From Corallococcus coralloides DSM 2259 (GTDB lineage Bacteria > Myxococcota > Myxococcia > Myxococcales > Myxococcaceae): a DNA stretch of 64,000 nt. Of the stretch, positions 1-9,963 are shown piece after piece (positions within the stretch are counted from its first letter, which is position 1; the number at the start of each line of letters is the position of its first letter). The stretch is from positions 3,286,001 to 3,350,000 of the forward strand of contig NC_017030.1 of the NCBI RefSeq assembly GCF_000255295.1, read 5' to 3'. The translations under genes and the position numbers were made by a program. The notes under the pieces are model-generated. The model worked only from the letters and a program-made list of their open reading frames with translations, did no database searches and was not told where the DNA came from.

Positions 1-1
1 C

Positions 2-652
2 GTCAGTGCCCTTCCGAAGAACGCCATCCATGTCTCCTCCAGCACCATCTCCGTCGCGTTGTCGGAGCGCCTGACGAAGGCGCACACGGACGCGGGGCAG
101 GGCTACGTCTCCGCCCCCGTCTTCGGCCGGCCCGAAGCCGCCGCGGGCAAGCAGCTCTGGGTGGTCGCCGCGGGCCCGAAGGCGCAGGTGGAACGCGTGC
201 GTCCGGTGCTCACGGCCCTGGGGCGCGGCCTCACGGAGCTGGGGGAACGGCCCTCCGCCGCGAACACGGTGAAGCTGTCCGGCAACTTCCTCATCGCGTC
301 GATGATGGAGGCGCTGTCGGAGGCCTTCGCGCTCGCGGAGAAGTGCGGCGTGGAGCGCGCCGCGTTCCTGGACGTCTTCAAGTCCGTCTTCGCCAAGGCT
401 CCCATCTTCGAGAACTACGCCGGCGCCATCGCGAAGGGGCAGTACTCGCCCGCGGGCTTCGCGCTGCGCCTGGGCCTCAAGGACGTGTCGCTGGCGCTCG
501 AAGCGGGAAGGGCCGCCGAGGTGCCGCTGCCACTCGCGAGCCTCCTGCGCGACCACTTCCTCACCGGCGTCGCCCAGGGGCGCGGCGATGAGGACTGGTC
601 CGCGCTCGGCGCGCTCGCACAGGAGCGCGCCGGCATCACGAAGAAGGGCTGA
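2..652 (+). CDS. NAD(P)-dependent beta-hydroxyacid dehydrogenase, 3-hydroxyisobutyrate dehydrogenase family (5' truncated)
   Basis: The reading frame is open from base 2, so the gene begins before the window. About 216 C-terminal residues are visible. They start in the second half of the Rossmann domain (HVSSSTIS, then YVSAPVFGRPEAA, the family's 'D/SAPVSGG' region) and continue into the all-helical C-terminal domain. The lysine in VKLSGNF sits where the family has its catalytic Lys. The family oxidises 3-hydroxyisobutyrate-like acids or reduces small semialdehydes such as glyoxylate or succinic semialdehyde; the substrate cannot be told from this half. It is convergent with asnS, with a perfect hairpin between them. 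Confidence 0.85.
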   Translation, partial: VSALPKNAIHVSSSTISVALSERLTKAHTDAGQGYVSAPVFGRPEAAAGKQLWVVAAGPKAQVERVRPVLTALGRGLTELGERPSAANTVKLSGNFLIASMMEALSEAFALAEKCGVERAAFLDVFKSVFAKAPIFENYAGAIAKGQYSPAGFALRLGLKDVSLALEAGRAAEVPLPLASLLRDHFLTGVAQGRGDEDWSALGALAQERAGITKKG

Positions 653-660
653 AAGACGAA

Positions 661-691
661 GGGCCTTCCGTGGACGCGCCACGGAAGGCCC
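661..691. terminator. Bidirectional terminator hairpin between convergent genes
   Basis: A perfect 13-bp stem (661-673 with 679-691) closes a 5-nt loop (ACGCG). It sits 8 bases after the dehydrogenase stop and 29 bases beyond the asnS stop. The minus-strand side is followed by a T-rich stretch (TTCGTCTTTC), the plus-strand side by TTGCTGACTTC, so it could serve both genes. Confidence 0.75.
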
Positions 692-720
692 TTGCTGACT
701 TCAGTGCGCGATGGCCCGGG

Positions 721-2121
<1,401 letters not shown>

Positions 2122-2338
2122 GGTGCTCTCCCTCTGCTCCAGACCGGGAAGGCGAGTTAGTCGCGCCCGGCCCCGAGGGCAAGCACCGAGCGAGGGCTGA
2201 CCCTGCCCCGGGGCCGGCCTGGTCCCCGCCCATCCGGGTTTCCCGGTCAGGGCCCGGGGGGCGCCAGCCGTCCAGGCTTTCGACGCGCCAAGACTTGTTG
2301 CCCGCGTGTCCTACCTCCCGCTAAGAGTCCGAAAAGCC

Positions 2339-4840
2339 ATGGCGATGAACGAGCGTTACGAGCCGCAGTCGATTGAAGGAAAGTGGCAGACCCGCTGGGA
2401 GCAGGAGGGCCTCTTCCGGGCAGGCAGGCGCCCGGATGCCCCGAAGAAGTACGTCCTGGAGATGCTGCCGTACCCCAGTGGCCAGATGCACATGGGGCAT
2501 GTGCGCAACTACCTCATCGGGGACGTCTACGCGCGCTACTACCAGATGCGCGGCTTCGACGTGCTGCACCCCATGGGCTGGGACGCCTTCGGCCTGCCGG
2601 CGGAGAACGCGGCCATCAAGGACGGCGTCCACCCGGCCATCCGCACCCGCGAGAACATCGAGTCGTTCAAGGCGGAGATCAAGACGCTCGGCTACAGCTA
2701 CGACTGGACACGCGAGGTCAACACCAGCCAGCCGGAGTACTACCGCTGGAACCAGTGGTTCTTCCTCCAGATGCTCGAGCGCGGGCTCGTCTATCGCCGC
2801 TTCAGCAAGGTGAACTGGTGTACCGGCTGCCACACCGTCATCGCCAACGAGCAGGTGAAGGACGGCCGCTGCGAGCGCTGTGACTCCGAGGTGCAGGACA
2901 AGGAGATGCCCGAGTGGGCGTTCCGCATCACGAAGTACTCGCAGGACCTGCTCGACGCGCTCGACACGCTCAAGGAGTGGCCGGACCGCATCACCTCGGC
3001 CCAGCGCAACTGGATTGGCCGTTCGGACGGCGCGGAGGTGGACTTCCGCGTGCAGGGGCATGACGCCGCCCTGCGCGTCTTCACCACCCGCGTGGACACG
3101 CTCTACGGCTGCACCTACGTGGTGCTCGCGCCGGACCACAAGCTCGTGGCCCAGGTGACGACGGCGGACCGCCGCGCGGACGTGGACGCGTTCGCGAAGA
3201 AGATGGCCGCGCAGAACAAGACGGAGCGGCTGGGCGAGGACGCGGAGAAGGAGGGCGTCTTCACCGGCGGCTACGCGCTCAACCCGGTGACGGGCCAGCC
3301 GGTCCCCATCTGGATCGCCAACTTCGTGGTGAGCGACTACGGCACCGGCGCGGTGATGAGCGTGCCGGCGCACGACGCGCGCGACTTCGTCTTCGCGCGC
3401 AAGTACTCGCTGCCCGTGCGCGTGGTCATCCAGCCGGCGTCCGGCGACAAGCTCGGTGCCGGGGAGACGCTCGACGCGGCGTACACGGAGGACGGCGTCC
3501 TCGTGGACTCCGGTGACTTCACCGGCATGGCTTCGGCCGAGGCGCGCGTGAAGCTCGCCGCGAAGCTGGAGGCGCAGGGGCAGGGCAAGGCCACGGTGAC
3601 GTACCGCCAGAAGGACTGGGGCTTCAGCCGCCAGCGCTACTGGGGCACGCCCATCCCCATCGTCTACTGCGAGAAGTGCGACCCGGAGCGCAAGGGCATC
3701 CCCGTCCCGGCGGATCAGCTCCCGGTGCGGCTGCCGGACATCGACACGCAGGCGGTGCTCACCGGCAAGGGGGAGCCGCCGCTCGCGAAGGTGCCGGAGT
3801 TCGTCAACGCGACCTGCCCGAAGTGCGGCGGCCCCGCGCGCCGGGAGACGGAGACGATGGACACCTTCGTCGACTCCTGCTGGTACTTCGCGCGCTACCT
3901 GTCGCCGAAGTACGACGTGGCGCCCTTCGACCCGAAGGAGGGGAAGCGCTGGCTCCCGGTGGACATCTACGTGGGTGGCCCCGAGCACGGCGTGATGCAT
4001 CTGCTCTACTTCCGCTTCTGGACCCGGGTGATGAAGCTCCTCGGGCTGTCCCCGGTGGACGAGCCCGTCACGCGGCTGATCACCCAGGGCATCGTCAACG
4101 GCGCGGACGGCCGGAAGATGGGCAAGCGCTACGGCAACGGCGTGGCGCCCAACACCATCGTGGCGAAGTACGGCGCGGACACCGCGCGCACCTACGTGCT
4201 CTTCGCGGGCCCGCCGGAGCGCGACTTCGACTGGTCCCACGAGCAGGTGGAGGGCGTGTTCCGCTTCCTCAAGCGCGTGTGGACGCTGGCCGCCACGCAC
4301 CACGCTTCCTCGGCGGAGGCCACGTACTCGGGCCCCTACGAGGGCAAGGCGCTGGAGACGCGCCGCGCGGCGCACAAGTGCGTCAAGCGCGTGACGGAGG
4401 CCATCGAGCGCCTGTCCTTCAACACCGCCGTCGCGGGCGTCATGGAGTGCGTGAACGCGCTCTACGCGGTGGGCACGCCGGAGACGCCCGCGGAGAAGGC
4501 GGCGATGGGCGAGGCGGTGCGGCTGCTCGCGCGCATCCTCACGCCCATCGCGCCGCACATCGCGGACGAGCTGGCGGAGGCCTACGGCGCGAAGGCGTCC
4601 ACCGTCACGGAGGCCTGGCCGGAGTTCGACCCGGCGCTGGTGGTGGACGACGTGATTCCGTACGCCGTGCAGGTGAACGGCAAGCTGCGCGCGGAGGTGC
4701 GCGTGGCGGCGGACGCGGGCGAGGCGGACGTGCGCGCGGCGGCGGAGGCGGATGACAAGGTGAAGGCCGCCCTGGAAGGCAAGACGCTGCGCAAGTTCGT
4801 CTTCGTCCCCAAGCGGCTGGTGAACTTCGTCGTCGGCTGA
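2339..4840 (+). CDS. leuS: Leucyl-tRNA synthetase
   Basis: A class I synthetase of 833 residues that charges tRNA-Leu. The HIGH motif is HMGH in PYPSGQMHMGH near residue 50. Zn-binding Cys pairs appear at CTGC/CERC and CPKCGG. The CP1 editing domain carries the conserved region SVPAHDARDF. The second ATP-binding signature is KMGKRYGN rather than the usual KMSKS. The anticodon-binding helical domain and a C-terminal LeuRS extension ending FVFVPKRLVNFVVG complete it. I chose the ATG at 2339 (MAMNERYEP); the frame stays open to a GTG at 2306 and another ATG lies at 2345. A separate gene starts 20 bases downstream. Confidence 0.96.
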   Translation: MAMNERYEPQSIEGKWQTRWEQEGLFRAGRRPDAPKKYVLEMLPYPSGQMHMGHVRNYLIGDVYARYYQMRGFDVLHPMGWDAFGLPAENAAIKDGVHPAIRTRENIESFKAEIKTLGYSYDWTREVNTSQPEYYRWNQWFFLQMLERGLVYRRFSKVNWCTGCHTVIANEQVKDGRCERCDSEVQDKEMPEWAFRITKYSQDLLDALDTLKEWPDRITSAQRNWIGRSDGAEVDFRVQGHDAALRVFTTRVDTLYGCTYVVLAPDHKLVAQVTTADRRADVDAFAKKMAAQNKTERLGEDAEKEGVFTGGYALNPVTGQPVPIWIANFVVSDYGTGAVMSVPAHDARDFVFARKYSLPVRVVIQPASGDKLGAGETLDAAYTEDGVLVDSGDFTGMASAEARVKLAAKLEAQGQGKATVTYRQKDWGFSRQRYWGTPIPIVYCEKCDPERKGIPVPADQLPVRLPDIDTQAVLTGKGEPPLAKVPEFVNATCPKCGGPARRETETMDTFVDSCWYFARYLSPKYDVAPFDPKEGKRWLPVDIYVGGPEHGVMHLLYFRFWTRVMKLLGLSPVDEPVTRLITQGIVNGADGRKMGKRYGNGVAPNTIVAKYGADTARTYVLFAGPPERDFDWSHEQVEGVFRFLKRVWTLAATHHASSAEATYSGPYEGKALETRRAAHKCVKRVTEAIERLSFNTAVAGVMECVNALYAVGTPETPAEKAAMGEAVRLLARILTPIAPHIADELAEAYGAKASTVTEAWPEFDPALVVDDVIPYAVQVNGKLRAEVRVAADAGEADVRAAAEADDKVKAALEGKTLRKFVFVPKRLVNFVVG

Positions 4841-4860
4841 CGACGGGAGAGGGAGGGGCG

Positions 4861-5454
4861 GTGCCCGCGGAAGTGCTCGTCATGTGCTCCGCCTGCGGGC
4901 GCCCCCAGACGGCGGCCCGGCGCCGCTGTGCCTTCTGCAACGCGGAGCTGCCGGAGGCGCCCCTGCCGCCCCGGTCTCCCCAGGCTCCGGAGCCGCCCGC
5001 GCCGTCGCTGCCGGGCGTTTCCCCGCTGGCGCTGGACCTGGGCAACCGGCGCGCCCTGGCGGTGAACGACGCGCAGCTGTCGTTCCAGGGGCGCCCGGGC
5101 GGGGGCCCGACGCTCGACGTGCCCTGGAACCGGGTGCGGCGGCTGGAGTGGCGCACGCGGCCCTACTTCGAAGCGCTGGGGCTGCTCGCCTTCACCGCGC
5201 TGGGCCTCTTCTGGGCGCCGACGCAGGAGGTGCGGATCATGGCCTTCGTGGCGGGCGTCATCGGCCTGGGGCTCGCGGCGCTGTACCGCCACCATGGCCT
5301 CCGCGTGGAGCTGGATGACGGCACACGCATGGAATGGCCCCTGGGCATGGCGCTGAAGGGCTCCGCCCGCGAGGGAAGGCTCACCGCGGCCCGCGCCACG
5401 CTGGCGGACGCGGGGCGCATGCGTGGCGTCCCGCTGGCCGGCCCCGACGCTTGA
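4861..5454 (+). CDS. Zinc-ribbon membrane protein of unknown function
   Basis: A 197-residue protein starting at a GTG just after a purine-rich GGAGAGGGAGGGG ribosome site. Residues about 9-28 hold two CxxC knuckles (CSACG and CAFC), typical of a zinc ribbon. A Pro/Ala-rich linker follows to about residue 55. Two hydrophobic segments near residues 108-121 and 127-143 look like a membrane hairpin, and the rest is polar. It lies 20 bases after leuS and 32 bases before lptE and may be co-transcribed with them. I do not recognise a named family. Confidence 0.7.
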   Translation: MPAEVLVMCSACGRPQTAARRRCAFCNAELPEAPLPPRSPQAPEPPAPSLPGVSPLALDLGNRRALAVNDAQLSFQGRPGGGPTLDVPWNRVRRLEWRTRPYFEALGLLAFTALGLFWAPTQEVRIMAFVAGVIGLGLAALYRHHGLRVELDDGTRMEWPLGMALKGSAREGRLTAARATLADAGRMRGVPLAGPDA

Positions 5455-5486
5455 CGGAGGATCGCGGCCGGGTAGGGTGCGCGCCC

Positions 5487-6008
5487 ATGCGGCCCTCAAG
5501 GAACGCGGTTCAGGCGGGTGCGGTGAAGGCGTTCCGGTGGGGCGTGGTGGCGGCGGCGATGCTGGGCGCCGGGTGCGGCTACCGCTTCAGCCCGTGGGGC
5601 TCCGCGCTGCCGGCAGGCACGGGCCAGGTGTGCGCTCCCATCTTCGCCAACGAGACGGCGGAGCCCGGGCTGGAGAACCTCTTCACGAGCTACCTGCGCA
5701 ACCAGCTCATCCAGGCCGGCCGGCTGGATACCGCTCCGGGCTGCGCGTCCACGATTGAAGGGGCGGTGCTCAACATCTGGACGTCCCCGACCATCATCCC
5801 CAACAACTACCGCATCTCCACGACCGTGCGGCTGCGCCTCGTGAAGGAGGGACAGCTGCTGTCGGAGACAGTGGTGGCGGGGACCGAGGACTACCTCCAG
5901 GGACGCGGAAACGTCCTGGAAGCCGAGGCCAACCGTCAGGCCGCGCTGGCGCGCCTGGCGGAGCTGCTCATGCGCGACGGCTACGATCGGCTGGCCAGCA
6001 CCTGGTGA
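5487..6008 (+). CDS. lptE: LptE-like outer-membrane lipoprotein
   Basis: A 173-residue secreted protein with a lipobox (LGAGC) near residue 31, followed by GYRFSPWG, a start typical of LptE after its acylated Cys. LptE is the lipoprotein plug of the LptD barrel that inserts LPS in the outer membrane. The body (VCAPIFANETAEPGLENLFTS and the AEANRQAALARLAE tail) matches the LptE/YfiM-like pattern of Deltaproteobacteria. The ATG at 5487 gives a normal basic n-region; a GTG at 5523 is an alternative. A position just after leuS is common in Gram-negative genomes (leuS-lptE in E. coli), which supports the call. Confidence 0.82.
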   Translation: MRPSRNAVQAGAVKAFRWGVVAAAMLGAGCGYRFSPWGSALPAGTGQVCAPIFANETAEPGLENLFTSYLRNQLIQAGRLDTAPGCASTIEGAVLNIWTSPTIIPNNYRISTTVRLRLVKEGQLLSETVVAGTEDYLQGRGNVLEAEANRQAALARLAELLMRDGYDRLASTW

Positions 6009-6029
6009 GGACCGGGGAGCCCGGTCCTC
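6007..6029. terminator. Hairpin between lptE and rpsT
   Basis: A perfect 10-bp stem (6007-6016 with 6020-6029) has a 3-nt loop and begins inside the lptE stop codon. Neither side has a T-tract. It lies between convergent genes and could act in both directions. Confidence 0.5.
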
Positions 6030-6054
6030 GACCCACGGTGGTGCGACGGGACGA

Positions 6055-6321
6055 CTAGGCCTTCTTCTTCGCGGCGGCCTTGGCCAGCCGGGAGATGCGG
6101 CGCGCGGCGGTGCGCTTGTGCAGGACGCCCTTGCTGGCCGCCTTGTTGAGGGTCTTGGAAGCCGCCTTCAGCGCGTCCGTCAACTTCGAACCGTCCTTGG
6201 AGGCAATGGCCTCGCGGGCGGACTTGACGGCGTCCTTCACGGTCGTCCGGACGTTCACGTTCCGGGCGCGGCGCTTCAGGGACTGGCGGTAACGCTTCTC
6301 TGCGGACTTGGTGTTCGCCAA
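6055..6321 (-). CDS. rpsT: 30S ribosomal protein S20
   Basis: An 88-residue, very basic protein starting MANTKSAEKRYRQS, the standard S20 N-terminus, with the KRTAARRISRLAKA C-terminal helix. S20 binds 16S rRNA early in 30S assembly. The length matches the family (about 87). It is convergent with lptE across a hairpin and stands alone on its strand, as is usual for rpsT. Confidence 0.96.
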   Translation of the reverse strand: MANTKSAEKRYRQSLKRRARNVNVRTTVKDAVKSAREAIASKDGSKLTDALKAASKTLNKAASKGVLHKRTAARRISRLAKAAAKKKA

Positions 6322-6494
6322 GGCAATGCTCCAGCGGAAGGCAAGGCAAGGAAAAAGAGGGGCCGTCCTTACTGCGACGCCCCCGTTGCGTCAAGGCACA
6401 CGTGCGATCGCGATCAGGATTTCCAGTTCCGGAACCCCTGGGAGGCCTCCGGAATGCCTCCCGGGGCCTCCACCGACGCTTCACGCCGGAAGAA

Positions 6495-7682
6495 TCAAGC
6501 CGGTGGGGCGGCGTATTCCCACCGCAGCCCGGCGGGATCCACGAACTGGAAGCCCGCCTCGGAGTTGGCGCACGGCACCAGCCGCCCCGGATGGTGGGCC
6601 CGGAACAGCTCCAGGAGCCGGGCGACCCCCGAGGCGGAGGGGGCCTCCAGGGTGATGGCCAGCGCGGATCCGGCCTGCGCCTGGGCGCTGCCCGGCATGA
6701 AGACGAGCCTCAGGCCCGCGCCCGTGTAGGCCGCCGTGCCATCCGTCGTCCGGGTGGGAACCCAGCCCAGCCAGGAGGCCAGCTCATCCCAGAAGGCCCG
6801 CTGGGCCGCCACGTCCGGCACGGCCAGGCGCAGGGTGGCCACGGACGCGCGCGGCGGGTGGCTGGGCGGGGGCAGCGCCTTCTCCACGGCCTTCGCGGCC
6901 TGCCAGTGGCGCTCCATGTGCGCGAGCGTGGCGCCGCCGAAGGGGACGTTCTCCTCGTTCAGCTTCGCCTCGATATACTGGAAGCGGGTGACGAAGCGGC
7001 GCGTGGCCATGCGCAGCGCGTCCTCCGCGGGCGTCTTCACGAAGCGCGCGAGGTTCGCGAGCGAGAACAGGACGTCCCCCAGCTCGTGCTCGATGGCGTC
7101 CCGGTCGCCCGACGCGATGGCCTCGTCCAGCTCGCGCAGCTCCTCGTCCAGCTTGCCGCGCACCCCGGCCAGGTCCGGCCAGTCGAAGCCGATGCGGCTG
7201 GCCTTCTCTGTCAGGCGCTCCGCGCGCAGCAGGGACGGGGCCGCGGTGGGCACGCCGTCCAGCACGGAGCCCGCGCGCCCGGTCTTCTTCTTGCGCTCCT
7301 CCGCCTTCAGCTGCGCCCAGTTGGCCAGCACCTGCTCGGCGCCCTTCACCTGCTGATCCCCGAACACGTGCGGGTGCCGGCTGGTGATCTTGTCGCTGAT
7401 CGCCGCGCAGACGTCCGCCATCGTGAACTCGCCCAGCTCCGCCGCCAGCTGCGCGTGGAAGACGATCTGGAAGAGCAGGTCCCCCAGCTCTTCACACAGC
7501 GGGCGCCACGGGCCGCCGTCGGCGACGCGGTCCATTTCATCCAGGACCTCGAACGCCTCCTCGGTCAGGTAGGGGCGCAGCGAGCGCAGGTCCTGCTCGC
7601 GGTCCCACGGGCAGCCGCCCTCGGCCCGAAGGCGCCGCATGATCTCCACCAGTCGTTCCAGCTCGTTTCCAGGCGCCGCCAT
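6495..7682 (-). CDS. mazG: MazG nucleotide pyrophosphohydrolase fused to a VOC/glyoxalase-like domain
   Basis: A 395-residue protein. Residues 1 to about 265 form a full-length two-domain MazG: GGCPWDREQ start, EEAFEVLDE and EELGDLLFQ in the first repeat, EELRELDEAI and EHELGDVLFSLANL in the second. These acidic residues bind Mg2+ and hydrolyse NTPs to NMP and PPi, removing damaged nucleotides or lowering (p)ppGpp. A Pro-rich hinge (ALPPPSHPPRA) leads into residues about 285-393, which read as one VOC (vicinal oxygen chelate) module: ATLRLAVPDVAAQRAFW, then GFQFVDPAGLRWEY. E. coli MazG is about 263 residues, so the VOC part is an addition. The metal ligands of active glyoxalases are not evident, so it may be a binding module. 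Confidence 0.88.
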   Translation of the reverse strand: MAAPGNELERLVEIMRRLRAEGGCPWDREQDLRSLRPYLTEEAFEVLDEMDRVADGGPWRPLCEELGDLLFQIVFHAQLAAELGEFTMADVCAAISDKITSRHPHVFGDQQVKGAEQVLANWAQLKAEERKKKTGRAGSVLDGVPTAAPSLLRAERLTEKASRIGFDWPDLAGVRGKLDEELRELDEAIASGDRDAIEHELGDVLFSLANLARFVKTPAEDALRMATRRFVTRFQYIEAKLNEENVPFGGATLAHMERHWQAAKAVEKALPPPSHPPRASVATLRLAVPDVAAQRAFWDELASWLGWVPTRTTDGTAAYTGAGLRLVFMPGSAQAQAGSALAITLEAPSASGVARLLELFRAHHPGRLVPCANSEAGFQFVDPAGLRWEYAAPPA

Positions 7683-7788
7683 TCATTCACTCCCGAGCAA
7701 TCCCCCCGCCGCGGGATCCTGTAGCACGGGCGGTGGGCACCACATGATTTCGGATCGTCCCGCCTGTCGCCTATCATCGGACGTCCGG

Positions 7789-9960
7789 ATGCTCCGCTCG
7801 TTCCTCGGCCTGTGTTGCAGCCTCGTGCTGCTTGTCCCCGCGCGCGCCCCTGCGTTGATGCAGGAGCCGCTCCTGCGCATCGAGGAGAAGGTCATCGAGC
7901 CGGAGCCGGATCCCAGCACCTTCCACGCCACGGAGGATGATCCGGTGGAGGACACCGGCCCCGAGGAGGCCGACGAACCGGATCCCGAGCCCCGCCCCGA
8001 CACCCGGCGCCGCGTCATCGCCCCGCCGGCCCTGAAGTCCGCAGCCCCCGCCACTCCCGCGGCCCCCGCCGAACCCGCGCCCCCGCCCGTCGTCGTCCCG
8101 GCCCGTCCCGCGGTCACCCCGGTGATGGCGCCGAAGGTGACGGACGCGGAGCTGCTGGCCGTCTGGGAGAAGTGGAAGGCGGCCCGCTCCCGCAACGACC
8201 TGGCCGCGGCGGACGCCGCCCAGAAGGAGCTGCTCACGCTGCGCGAGGAGGTGCTCGCCTCCGACCTGGAACCCCTGAGCATGGGCTTCGTGCGCGAGGC
8301 CGGAGTCCGCCGCCGCGCTGGGGACCTGAGGGGCGCGCTCGCGCTCCTGGATGTGGCCGTGGCCCTGTCGCCCGGGCTGCCCGCCGCGCGCTTCGCCCGG
8401 GCGGAGACGTACGTGGTGGAGGATCCGCTGAAGGTGTCGCGCGGGCTGGGCGAGTGGAAGACCGCCCTCGTGACGCTGCTCGGTGACGCCCGCTACCGCC
8501 GGCCCGCGCTCACGGACCTGGGCGCGCTGGTGCTCGCGGCGTGGGCGGCCACGGCGGTGGCGGTGGTCGCGGTGCTCTTCCTGCGGCGGATCCGCTACGC
8601 GCTGCATGACTTCCACCACCTGTTCCCCCGGGCGGTCACGCGCTGGCAGTCCGGGCTCCTGGGCCTGATGCTCCTGGCGCTGCCCGTGGTGCTGGGCGCG
8701 GGCCTGGTGCCGGTGCTGCTCCTGCTCTTCGCCTCGGTCGCGCTGTACGTCGGCCGCGCCGAGCGCTGGGTGGCCGCCGTGCTGCTGATGGGCCTGGGCG
8801 TGATGCCGCTCGCCGCCGGGGCGCTGACGCGCTTCACCGTCTTCGCCGGCACGCCCGCGGAGGACGTCTACCTGCTGGAGCGCGGGGGCCTGTCCGCGGA
8901 GGGCGCGGCGGCCCGCGTGCGCGCCCGCGCGGAGGCTCGCACCGCCCGCTTCCAGGAGCTGGGCGCGCTCGCCTGGTACGAAGCGCGCCGGGGCCTGCTG
9001 GAGGAGGCGCGGGCGGACTTCAAGGCCGCCTCCGCCCTCAAGTCAGGCGACGCGCGGATGCTCACGCGCTTTGGCAACGCGCTCCTGGGGCTGGGCGACG
9101 TGGACGGCGCGGTGCTCCTCTACACGCAGGCGTCCAAGGCGGATCCGTCCATGGCGGCGCCGCACTACAACCTGGGGCAGGTGTACCGGCGCCGGGCCCG
9201 GCTCCTGCCGGATGATCAGCTGGGCAAGGAACTGGACCGCTCCACCTCCGCCATCGCCCAGGCGCAGGCCCTGGACAGCTCGCTCCTGCGCAGGGATCCG
9301 CCTCCGGAGGACCGCCCCCTGCTCAACCTCCTGCTGTTGGCCCCGACGGTGCCGGAGCGCGACTGGATGGGCCTGGCGGACGGCACCCAGGAGGGCGCCC
9401 GCGTGGAGGGCCAGGTGGGCCGGTGGCTGTCGCCCGTCCTGCCGGCAGGCCCGGTGGGCTGGGGGCTGACCGCGGCGCTCGCGGCCCTCTTCGCCCTCTT
9501 CGGAGAGGCCTCCCGGCGCATGAAGGCGTCGCGCGGCTGTGAGCGGTGCGGAAACGCCATCTGCCTCCGCTGCGACAAGGACCTGTCCGTGGGCGGCGCG
9601 ATGTGCGGCCAGTGCGTCCACGTCTACGCACGCAAGAGCCAGGTGCCCAAGGAGTTCCGCTCGCGCAAGCAGGGCGAGGTGGACCGCCACCAGGCCTGGA
9701 CGAAGCGCGTGACGTACGCGTTGGGCAGCCTGGTGTCCGGCGCGGGCCACGTGGGCACGGGCCTGCCGGTGCGGGGCGCCCTCTATGCCTTCGTGTTCAG
9801 CTTCGCCGTGGCCGCGCTGGTGCTCCACCGGGGCCTGGTCCGCACGCCCTACGGCGACGCGCCGCTGTACCTCAAGCTCGTGCCCGCGGGCACGGTCCTC
9901 TTCTTCGTCTACCTGCTGACCCTGCGCGGCCTGCGCCGCCACCAGCGGGGGGAGGCCTGA
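7789..9960 (+). CDS. TPR-containing multi-span membrane protein with a Cys-cluster domain
   Basis: A 723-residue protein of unknown function. The ATG at 7789 gives a clean signal peptide (MLRSFLGLCCSLVLLVP). Residues about 25-115 are acidic and Pro/Ala-rich, probably disordered. A helical segment follows, then three or so membrane spans between residues 244 and 346. Residues about 375-500 hold TPR-like repeats (EEARADFKAASALKSGDARM, AAPHYNLGQVYRRRA). Another span lies at about 554-573, then a six-Cys cluster (CERCGNAICLRCDKDL and CGQC) at about 584-613 that should bind two zinc ions, and two further spans at the C-terminus. The next gene starts 3 bases downstream, so the two are probably one unit. 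Confidence 0.72.
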   Translation: MLRSFLGLCCSLVLLVPARAPALMQEPLLRIEEKVIEPEPDPSTFHATEDDPVEDTGPEEADEPDPEPRPDTRRRVIAPPALKSAAPATPAAPAEPAPPPVVVPARPAVTPVMAPKVTDAELLAVWEKWKAARSRNDLAAADAAQKELLTLREEVLASDLEPLSMGFVREAGVRRRAGDLRGALALLDVAVALSPGLPAARFARAETYVVEDPLKVSRGLGEWKTALVTLLGDARYRRPALTDLGALVLAAWAATAVAVVAVLFLRRIRYALHDFHHLFPRAVTRWQSGLLGLMLLALPVVLGAGLVPVLLLLFASVALYVGRAERWVAAVLLMGLGVMPLAAGALTRFTVFAGTPAEDVYLLERGGLSAEGAAARVRARAEARTARFQELGALAWYEARRGLLEEARADFKAASALKSGDARMLTRFGNALLGLGDVDGAVLLYTQASKADPSMAAPHYNLGQVYRRRARLLPDDQLGKELDRSTSAIAQAQALDSSLLRRDPPPEDRPLLNLLLLAPTVPERDWMGLADGTQEGARVEGQVGRWLSPVLPAGPVGWGLTAALAALFALFGEASRRMKASRGCERCGNAICLRCDKDLSVGGAMCGQCVHVYARKSQVPKEFRSRKQGEVDRHQAWTKRVTYALGSLVSGAGHVGTGLPVRGALYAFVFSFAVAALVLHRGLVRTPYGDAPLYLKLVPAGTVLFFVYLLTLRGLRRHQRGEA

Positions 9961-9963
9961 GCC

